A stretch of DNA of 5,098 bases from Bacteroidia bacterium (GTDB taxonomy: Bacteria > Bacteroidota > Bacteroidia > Bacteroidales > GCA-2748055): contig SPBY01000285.1 of assembly GCA_004525825.1 (NCBI GenBank), positions 1-5,098 on the forward strand, in the 5' to 3' direction. Each line of letters begins with the position of its first letter. The first letter of the stretch is position 1. Shown piece by piece: positions 1 through 5,098 of the stretch. The position numbers were made by a program, and so were the translations under genes. The notes under the pieces are model-generated. The model searched no databases. It saw nothing but the letters and a program-made list of their open reading frames with translations, and had not been told where the DNA came from.

Positions 1-444
1 AGCAAGGGCATCGGTATATTCGAAGGAGATGGGATGATCGGTACTCAGATCATTTCCGGCCACTCCTCCGATACGCGCCCCGGGATCGATAAAATTGGTG
101 CCATTGGTAATCCCGCCGAAATTCTCCAGGGCCACGGTACCGTCGTGACAACTAAGACACAACCTGGAACTGGCACCGGGATTGGTGATGGTGGAGTTTC
201 CATCGAATGTGGGAGAATTGTAGAGAGTGTACCCTGCCACCACGGTCGCTTCATGGTTCCACAAAGGAGCACTGGTAATTTGGATGGATTGGTGAGTGGT
301 GTGGCAGACACCACATCCCCTGTTGGTGGTCGGCGCCCAGGATTCTGTGGAAAAATCATGAGCAGTCCCCGCAATCTGAGAATAGCCTCCCTGCACAAAG
401 GCAAAGAGGATCATCACCATCAAATGATGTCTGAAATTTTTCAT
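1..444 (-). CDS. Exported multihaem c-type cytochrome, doubled-CxxCH type (3' end outside window)
   Basis: The minus strand is open from ATG at 444-442 to the window edge, giving 148 residues without a stop. Residues 1-22 form a signal peptide: basic start MKNFRHH, hydrophobic core MVMILFAFV, likely cleavage after GYS. Two covalent haem-binding motifs follow: CGVCH at residues 44-48 and CLSCH at 96-100. His51, His64 (in PLWNH) and His137 (in DHPIS) are candidate distal haem ligands. The pattern CxxCHTxH, APLWNH, a YTLYNSPT-like stretch, SSRLCLSCHDGTVAL and then LSxDHPISF is one I recognise from extracytoplasmic cytochromes of the paired CxxCH class. Such proteins usually continue for some tens of residues with a further CxxCH, so the missing end probably holds another haem; that is inference. 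The role is electron transfer outside the cytoplasmic membrane; partner and acceptor are unknown. The first ATG is chosen because it gives a complete signal peptide; no Shine-Dalgarno is visible. It is divergent from the exporter gene. Confidence 0.88.
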   Translation of the reverse strand, partial: MKNFRHHLMVMILFAFVQGGYSQIAGTAHDFSTESWAPTTNRGCGVCHTTHQSIQITSAPLWNHEATVVAGYTLYNSPTFDGNSTITNPGASSRLCLSCHDGTVALENFGGITNGTNFIDPGARIGGVAGNDLSTDHPISFEYTDALA

Positions 445-521
445 AAGAATAGATTTATGGAATGAATAGTAGAAAAACCGGATGATTTTCCAGTATGCAT
501 GGGTTTTAGGGCATTTTGTTA

Positions 522-531
522 AGGGTACCCT
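522..531. repeat. 10-bp perfect palindrome in the divergent intergenic region
   Basis: AGGGTACCCT reads the same on both strands. It is flanked by TTAAG (519-523, overlapping its left edge) and CTTAA (534-538), which are also reverse complements but not symmetric about the same centre. It lies about 80 bases upstream of the cytochrome start and 125 bases upstream of the MATE start. It could be an operator half-site arrangement or chance; no regulator is identified. Confidence 0.35.
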
Positions 532-560
532 ATCTTAAGGAATTTTTTAATGAAATGAAA

Positions 561-579
561 GTGTTCTGCTCCAGAACAC
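561..579. repeat. Perfect 8-bp inverted repeat, possible operator or leader hairpin
   Basis: GTGTTCTG (561-568) and CAGAACAC (572-579) are exact reverse complements separated by CTC. The 19-bp element ends 75 bases before the GTG start of the exporter gene. Its symmetry and position suit a dimeric repressor or activator site controlling the exporter, the cytochrome or both; as RNA it could form an 8-bp stem with a 3-base loop in the exporter leader. On the plus strand it is followed by AGGAAATAAG, so it is not a standard intrinsic terminator in that direction. On the minus strand it is followed by a T-rich stretch, but no gene there needs termination. The regulator is unknown. Confidence 0.5.
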
Positions 580-654
580 AGGAAATAAGCCCAATTCGCA
601 AGAAGTCTTCTCAATTCCATATTTATTGCCGACCTTTGGCGCTTCCATTTTGCT

Positions 655-2055
655 GTGAGAGATCTGACCACAGGAAGCGAGGGCAGGAATATTTTCCGTT
701 TTGCCTTACCCATGTTGGTGGGACATTTGTTCCAGCAACTCTATACCTTTGTGGACCAGATCATCGTGGGCCGCTTCCTGGGTAAGGAAGCCCTTGCCTC
801 GGTGGGTGCTTCCTTTCCGGTCATATTCACCCTGATCGCACTGATCATTGGGATCGCTACCGGGGGTACCATTGTTATTTCCCAGTTTTTTGGAGCCAAA
901 AATATCACCAAGGTAAAACGTGCCATCGATACCGTTTTTATCGTCATGGCAGTATTTTCAGTAGTGATGACCGTGGTGGGAGTATCCTTCGCGGAACCGA
1001 TCTTCCGGCTTATTAAACTCCCCGAAGAGCTGATGCCCACAGCCACCGCCTACTTTACCATCTATGCCTCGGGACTGGTGGTGTTTTTTGGCTACAACGG
1101 GGTGGCTGCCATTCTCAGAGGATTGGGCGATTCCATCACTCCCCTCTATTTCTTGCTTCTTGCCACCTTTCTTAACATTGGCCTGGACCTGCTTTTCATT
1201 GTAAAACTGGGATGGGGAATCGAAGGAGCAGCATTTGCCACCATCATTGCCCAGGGCATTGCCTTTCTGGTGGCTGTCTTCTACCTCAACAAGAATCATG
1301 AACTGATCAAGTTCGACCTGAGGGAATTTGCCTTTGACTGGGCAATCTTTAAACAGACCATTAGGATCGGGCTCCCTACTGGACTGCAACAGACCTTTGT
1401 GGCCCTTGGAATGTTGGCCTTAATGGGCATTGTCAATGGATTTGGCACCGATGTGGTGGCCGGTTATACAGCCGCTGGAAGGCTCGACAGCCTGGCAGTA
1501 ATTCCCTCCATGGTCTTCGCCCAGGCACTGGCCACATTTGTGGGACAAAACATTGGAGCCGGAAGAATTGACCGTGTAAAAAAAGGCCTACATCGAACCC
1601 TTCTGATGTCCTCCGCCATCGCGGTGGGTATAACCTTGCTAATCATCCTGTTCAAAACCCCCTTGATGAGTCTCTTTACTCATGACCAGGCCGTGATAGG
1701 CATCGGGGAAGACTACCTGACCATCGTCACCTCATTCTACGTGCTCTTTACCGGGATGTTTGTATATGGTGGGGTGATGCGGGGAGCCGGAGACACCCTG
1801 GTTCCCATGTTCCTAACGCTTATCTCACTATGGCTCATCAGGATCCCGGCAGCCCTGTTACTCAGCAAGGAGACCGTGGAAATTTTCGGAGTAAGCATCC
1901 GGGGAGCCGGAATGGGAGAAGCTGGAATCTGGTGGTCCATTCCTACGGGATGGGCCTTTGGAATGATACTTTCCTTCATCTACTACCGGACCGGGAGGTG
2001 GAAAACCAAGACAGTGGTGAAAGTCAGGGTGGAACCTGCCACCATTACCGGTTAA
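655..2055 (+). CDS. MATE family efflux transporter
   Basis: This complete 466-residue integral membrane protein belongs to the MatE family, whose members export cationic drugs, toxins or metabolites in exchange for sodium ions or protons. Length suits the usual twelve-helix fold. The N terminus (RDLTTGSEGRNIFRFALP, then QQLYTFVDQIIVGRFLG at 27-43) is typical of the bacterial YoeA/NorM-like branch. The two halves show the family's internal pseudo-symmetry: RGLGDS at 155-160 followed by the helix LNIGLDLLFI (173-182) in the first half, and RGAGDT at 376-381 in the second. GQNIGAGR at 297-304 is another family hallmark. The substrate cannot be read from sequence. The start is GTG at 655; the frame is open upstream to a stop at 586-588 but holds no ATG, and family N termini begin near this point. 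No Shine-Dalgarno is visible. It ends in TAA at 2053-2055, about 110 bases before the sensor gene on the same strand. Confidence 0.95.
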   Translation: MRDLTTGSEGRNIFRFALPMLVGHLFQQLYTFVDQIIVGRFLGKEALASVGASFPVIFTLIALIIGIATGGTIVISQFFGAKNITKVKRAIDTVFIVMAVFSVVMTVVGVSFAEPIFRLIKLPEELMPTATAYFTIYASGLVVFFGYNGVAAILRGLGDSITPLYFLLLATFLNIGLDLLFIVKLGWGIEGAAFATIIAQGIAFLVAVFYLNKNHELIKFDLREFAFDWAIFKQTIRIGLPTGLQQTFVALGMLALMGIVNGFGTDVVAGYTAAGRLDSLAVIPSMVFAQALATFVGQNIGAGRIDRVKKGLHRTLLMSSAIAVGITLLIILFKTPLMSLFTHDQAVIGIGEDYLTIVTSFYVLFTGMFVYGGVMRGAGDTLVPMFLTLISLWLIRIPAALLLSKETVEIFGVSIRGAGMGEAGIWWSIPTGWAFGMILSFIYYRTGRWKTKTVVKVRVEPATITG

Positions 2056-2167
2056 TCGTGATATAACATTATTTAACCTTTCTTTCATTGATTTAGCCAT
2101 GCCGATTGGGTAACTTGGTTCGATATTTGTGCGTCAAATGAGGACTAATACTGCCACGTTTCTAAGA
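2056..2167 (+). promoter_or_regulatory. Short gap between MATE and sensor kinase genes; possible weak promoter
   Basis: The gap of about 110 bases shows no stem followed by a T run, so no intrinsic terminator is evident and readthrough from the exporter gene into the sensor gene is possible. GATATTTG at 2122-2129 differs by one base from the Bacteroidota -7 element TAnnTTTG, but no TTG lies at the usual distance upstream. If it worked, transcription would begin close to 2136, which would favour the ATG at 2168 over the one at 2138. The promoter suggestion is weak. Confidence 0.25.
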
Positions 2168-5098
2168 ATGACCAGGTTTTCAGTTCTGATTTCCGCTTTG
2201 CTACTGTTATCTGTCCAGTCGCTTGCACAGGAGGAATATGTCCGTTTTAAAAGGATTACCATCAACGATGGATTGTCCCTGAGCTCGGTCTATGACATTT
2301 ACCAGGATTCCAAAGGATTTATGTGGTTCGGCACCGAGGACGGACTGAATAAATATGACGGACAAGCCATTACAGTATACGGAGCCACCACCGATCAACA
2401 CAATCTCCTGGCCAATAAGTGGGTCGAAATGGTCTACGAGGATAAATCGGGGATGATCTGGTTGGGTTCCCGAAGCGGGTTAACCAAATACAATCCCCGC
2501 AAGGGTGTTTTTACGGCTTTGCAGCACGATGCGGCCGATGTGGCCTCTCTCTCCAATGATACCATCACTGCCATTGAGGTGGACCTTAGAAACGAACTCT
2601 GGGTGGGGACCTTCCAGGGTCTGAACCATGTGGACCGTTTCACCAACGAAGTGCAGAGAATTGAGCCGGACGACGATGATCTGCTTGGACTTACATCGCG
2701 GATTTCCGGATTCCTGCAGCATCAATCGGGTCTCTTCTGGATTGCCACTTACAAAGGACTGTACAGTTACGACAGGAAATCGGGACTATTCTTCAATGAA
2801 AGTGCCGAAGGAATTATTGACAGCTCTACCATCATCTACCAGATGGCCTCCAAGGATGAAACCCTCTGGCTCGGCACCAACAAGGGCCTGGTAAAACTGG
2901 ACCTCTCCATTAACCGGCAGCACCAGCTTATTGCTCTTGAGTTCGATGTGGAGGACACTCAGATAACCCGCATTCTCCCTGACCAGCGTGGGCAAGTCTG
3001 GATACTGACCACAGAAGGCCTTTACTGTTACAGGGGTGAAGAGCTGGGACTCCTGAGGTTTATGGAGGCAGGAGGAACCACCCACTCCCTGGCACTCGAT
3101 CCCAAAGAACCTCTTCATGAAGGCAAAGACGGCTTAATCTGGTTTGGTACTTTCGGAAACGGGATCTATCAGATCGATCCGGCCACATTCACCTACAAAC
3201 ACCTCATTCACAATCCGTCCGATCCCGAGAGCCTCTCCGAGAACTCCATCAATTGCATATTCCAGGACCGTGCCGGTGTCACCTGGTTTGGGACCTTTGG
3301 AGCAGGTATCAGCATCCTGGATCCCAATTCAAACAGGTTCAAACTGTTTAAACACAATCCCTTCAACCTGAACAGTCTTGCCAGTTCCTTTGTCTGGACC
3401 ATCTGTGAGACATCCGACAATGTCGTGTGGTTTGGTACCAATGCCCATGGAATCTCCTGCTATGATCCGCAGCATGGCACTTTTACCCACTATGACCACA
3501 ATCCCTTTGATCCCAGCTCTCTGGCTAACTCTTCCATTAGGAAAATTTACCAGGACAGCAGGGGTCGGGTATGGATAGGGACCGATGGAGGAGGACTCGA
3601 CCTGTTCAATCCACAGAAGCGCTCATTCACGCACTTCAGGCACAATCCGGGCAATTCGGCCTCCATTTCAGACAACTCTGTGCACACCGTGTATGAGGAC
3701 CGGGTTGGCAGAATATGGATAGGCACCCGGAACGGATTGAATCTCTTGTTGGAGGATGGAATATCCTTCAGGCACTACCTGGTGGAAAGTGCTGAGGATG
3801 TGGGTCCGCCGCACAACTTTATTTACTCTGCCATTCACCAGGATGCAGATGATAACCTGTGGGTGGGGACTTACGGGGGCGGACTGTGTAAGCTGGATCC
3901 CGAAACCGGCACCTTCATTTCCTATTATAAAGATCCTGAAGATCCCAATACCATCTCCGACAACATTGTTTTCTCCATACACGAAGATCAGATGGGAAGG
4001 TTCTGGGTAGGCACCAACAGTGGGCTGAACATGTTTTACCCCGCCACAGAATCCTTCAGGCGCTTTGGGGTAAGCGAGGGCCTGGCCAACGAGGTTATCT
4101 ACGGGATCCTTCCCGATGACAACAACCACATTTGGATGAGCACCAACCGGGGAATATGCCAGTTTGACCTGGATTCCTTTGTTGTGAAGAACTATGACAT
4201 GAACGACGGTCTACAGAGCAATGAATTTAACGGCGGTGCTTATCACAAAGGGGCCAGCGGACAACTCTATTTCGGAGGTGTCTATGGAATGAATATCATC
4301 GATCCCAACAATGTGGACCCGGTTAGAAACGTTACGGAAGTCACCCTTACACAGATCGAGGTGCTGGGGAAAGAAGTGCAAATTGCAGGGGTGGACCTTG
4401 AAGAGGAGCTTGAGGAACATCCAGGCAGAATCGTGGAGTTTGAGGGAGAATACTACTCCAGTGAAAATGTGACCTACCTGGAAGAGATCGAGCTGGATTA
4501 CAAGCACAGGTTTTTCTCCATTGAATTTTCAGCACTGAACAACCTTCAGTCACGTAATCTTCGTTACTCCTACATCATGGAGAACCTGGAGACAGACTGG
4601 AACAATGCAGGATCGCGCAATTATGTTTCCTATGCCAACATGAAGGCAGGTTCCTATCTCTTGAAGGTTGTGGCTGAAAATCCAGACGGAATCCGGAGCG
4701 ATCCTCCCATGCAGCTGAGAATCATCATTACCCCTCCATTCTGGTTATCGTGGTGGTTCATTTTGCTGGAAGTATTGTTCTCCACGACCATCGCTGTGAT
4801 GATCTATGTGTACCTGCTGAAATCACGAACCAACCGCTTGTTGAAGTATCAGAACCAGCAGATCAGTCAGGCCAACGAGGCTCTTAGAAAATCGGAGAAG
4901 AACCTTATGGAACTTAATGCCACCAAGGACAAATTCTTCTCCATCATATCCCACGACCTGAAGAATCCATTCGCAAGCCTTCTTTCCATAAGCGAACTGA
5001 TGGTGGATAGTTTTGATCAAACAGAAGAGGAGGATCACAAAGCAGGATTCAGAAAGATCAATCAATCGGTCAAGCACCTGCTTGACCTGCTGGAAAAC
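2168..5098 (+). CDS. Two-propeller (Reg_prop/Y_Y_Y) membrane sensor histidine kinase, 3' end outside window
   Basis: The frame is open from ATG 2168 to the window edge, 977 residues. Residues 1-20 are a signal peptide (core VLISALLLLSV, cleavage after SLA). Residues about 25-715 carry fourteen WxGT-type blade motifs, with Trp at 53, 98, 145, 191, 234, 278, 325, 373, 421, 469, 517, 565, 613 and 656: two seven-bladed periplasmic propellers. A Y_Y_Y domain follows (about 776-855; FFSIEFSAL, YSYIMENLETDW, ending in PPFW), then a membrane helix (about 862-884), a coiled coil (about 890-920) and the HisKA helix with phospho-acceptor His929 in ISHDLKNPF. Asn933, four residues after the histidine, is where HisKA kinases place a phosphatase residue. 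The ATP-binding and any receiver or DNA-binding domains lie beyond the window, so a hybrid (HTCS-like) form is possible but unseen. Relatives sense extracellular ligands, often glycan fragments. The ligand here is unknown. An in-frame ATG at 2138 would add ten residues (MRTNTATFLR). Confidence 0.95.
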   Translation, partial: MTRFSVLISALLLLSVQSLAQEEYVRFKRITINDGLSLSSVYDIYQDSKGFMWFGTEDGLNKYDGQAITVYGATTDQHNLLANKWVEMVYEDKSGMIWLGSRSGLTKYNPRKGVFTALQHDAADVASLSNDTITAIEVDLRNELWVGTFQGLNHVDRFTNEVQRIEPDDDDLLGLTSRISGFLQHQSGLFWIATYKGLYSYDRKSGLFFNESAEGIIDSSTIIYQMASKDETLWLGTNKGLVKLDLSINRQHQLIALEFDVEDTQITRILPDQRGQVWILTTEGLYCYRGEELGLLRFMEAGGTTHSLALDPKEPLHEGKDGLIWFGTFGNGIYQIDPATFTYKHLIHNPSDPESLSENSINCIFQDRAGVTWFGTFGAGISILDPNSNRFKLFKHNPFNLNSLASSFVWTICETSDNVVWFGTNAHGISCYDPQHGTFTHYDHNPFDPSSLANSSIRKIYQDSRGRVWIGTDGGGLDLFNPQKRSFTHFRHNPGNSASISDNSVHTVYEDRVGRIWIGTRNGLNLLLEDGISFRHYLVESAEDVGPPHNFIYSAIHQDADDNLWVGTYGGGLCKLDPETGTFISYYKDPEDPNTISDNIVFSIHEDQMGRFWVGTNSGLNMFYPATESFRRFGVSEGLANEVIYGILPDDNNHIWMSTNRGICQFDLDSFVVKNYDMNDGLQSNEFNGGAYHKGASGQLYFGGVYGMNIIDPNNVDPVRNVTEVTLTQIEVLGKEVQIAGVDLEEELEEHPGRIVEFEGEYYSSENVTYLEEIELDYKHRFFSIEFSALNNLQSRNLRYSYIMENLETDWNNAGSRNYVSYANMKAGSYLLKVVAENPDGIRSDPPMQLRIIITPPFWLSWWFILLEVLFSTTIAVMIYVYLLKSRTNRLLKYQNQQISQANEALRKSEKNLMELNATKDKFFSIISHDLKNPFASLLSISELMVDSFDQTEEEDHKAGFRKINQSVKHLLDLLEN
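3209..4015 (+). repeat. 144-bp phased blade repeats within the sensor's second propeller
   Basis: From Trp325 to Trp613 the blade tryptophans are exactly 48 residues apart six times in succession, while the spacings before Trp325 vary from 43 to 47. The octamer CACAATCC (His-Asn-Pro) recurs exactly 144 bases apart at 3209, 3353, 3497 and 3641. TGGTTTGG recurs at 3140, 3284 and 3428 with the same period. Each unit follows the pattern HNPxDPxSLxxNxI, then D..G..W(F/I/V)GT..GG(I/L)...P, although the unit starting near residue 540 is diverged. This fits propeller blades that arose by tandem duplication; HNPxDPxSL is also a recurring family motif, so selection may explain part of the identity. Confidence 0.8.

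Larger units (their letters stand above)
445..654. promoter_or_regulatory. Divergent intergenic region between the cytochrome and MATE genes
   Basis: This 210-base gap must contain the control region of the leftward cytochrome gene and probably that of the rightward exporter gene. It is richer in A and T than its neighbours, notably around 541-560. It contains a 10-bp palindrome (522-531) and a perfect 8-bp inverted repeat (561-579). I looked for the Bacteroidota promoter pattern (TTG, then TAnnTTTG about 20 bases later) on both strands and found no good match. The closest is GACCTTTG at 631-638, which has one mismatch and no upstream TTG at proper spacing. I see no credible small gene here. 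Confidence 0.5.

Noticed and set aside
45..404. A 119-codon minus-strand open frame
   Set aside because: It is in a different frame of the same strand as the cytochrome and is rich in Pro, with no motif; it is a shadow of the true gene.
34..465. A 143-codon plus-strand open frame
   Set aside because: It lies antisense to the cytochrome gene, whose CxxCH motifs and signal peptide are convincing. The translated product has low-complexity Gly/Thr-rich composition and no recognisable domain.
561..579. The inverted repeat as an intrinsic terminator
   Set aside because: No gene ends just upstream on either strand, the plus-strand side lacks a T run, and the 3-base loop and modest GC content suit an operator better.
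516..785. An 89-codon plus-strand frame starting at ATG 516
   Set aside because: It overlaps the start of the MATE gene in another frame, and its product shows no family resemblance. It also spans the inverted repeat in the intergenic region.
958..1389. A 143-codon minus-strand frame within the MATE gene
   Set aside because: It is fully antisense to strongly conserved MATE coding sequence and has no recognisable domain.
2041..2060. ATTACCGGTTAAT near the MATE stop as a dyad
   Set aside because: Only the central six bases are a true palindrome, no T run follows, and the sequence overlaps coding sequence, so neither a terminator nor an operator is supported.
3209..3648. Phased CACAATCC octamers as a CRISPR-like or intergenic direct repeat array
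   Set aside because: They lie in frame inside the sensor coding sequence, encode the recurring His-Asn-Pro of the propeller blades, and the intervening sequence is homologous between units, not unique spacers.
3668..4129. A 153-codon minus-strand frame within the sensor gene
   Set aside because: It is antisense to the propeller blades; its length reflects the codon pattern of the blade repeats, and no domain is visible.

Overview
The window carries three protein-coding genes, two of them cut by the window edges, and reads as an ordinary chromosomal stretch of a member of the Bacteroidota or a close relative such as Ignavibacteria. The clues are the architecture of the large sensor kinase (Reg_prop propellers plus a Y_Y_Y domain), signal peptides ending in ...LAQ and ...YSQ, and start codons without clear Shine-Dalgarno sequences. 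No RNA gene, mobile element, CRISPR array, attachment site or origin was recognised.

Layout. Positions 444 down to 1 (minus strand) hold the 5' part of an exported c-type cytochrome with two CxxCH haem-binding motifs; its 3' end lies outside the window. A 210-base AT-rich divergent intergenic region (445-654) follows, containing a perfect 8-bp inverted repeat (561-579) and a 10-bp palindrome (522-531). Positions 655-2055 (plus) encode a complete MATE-family multidrug/metabolite exporter starting at GTG. After a gap of about 110 bases with no visible terminator, a very large sensor kinase begins at 2168 (or 2138) and runs off the right edge at 5098. The visible 977 residues are a signal peptide, fourteen propeller blades (two seven-bladed propellers), a Y_Y_Y domain, one transmembrane helix, a short coiled coil and the start of a HisKA dimerisation domain with its phospho-acceptor histidine.

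How they fit together. The exporter and the sensor lie on the same strand and could share a transcript; the cytochrome is transcribed away from them. Nothing in the sequence ties the three into one pathway. The sensor family often regulates glycan-use genes in Bacteroidota, but no such genes are visible here, and the kinase output domains lie beyond the window. I found no convincing evidence of an undescribed system. The most notable points are the strict 144-bp phasing of repeats in the second propeller, the HDLKN-type kinase core joined to a two-propeller sensor, and the inverted repeat upstream of the exporter.
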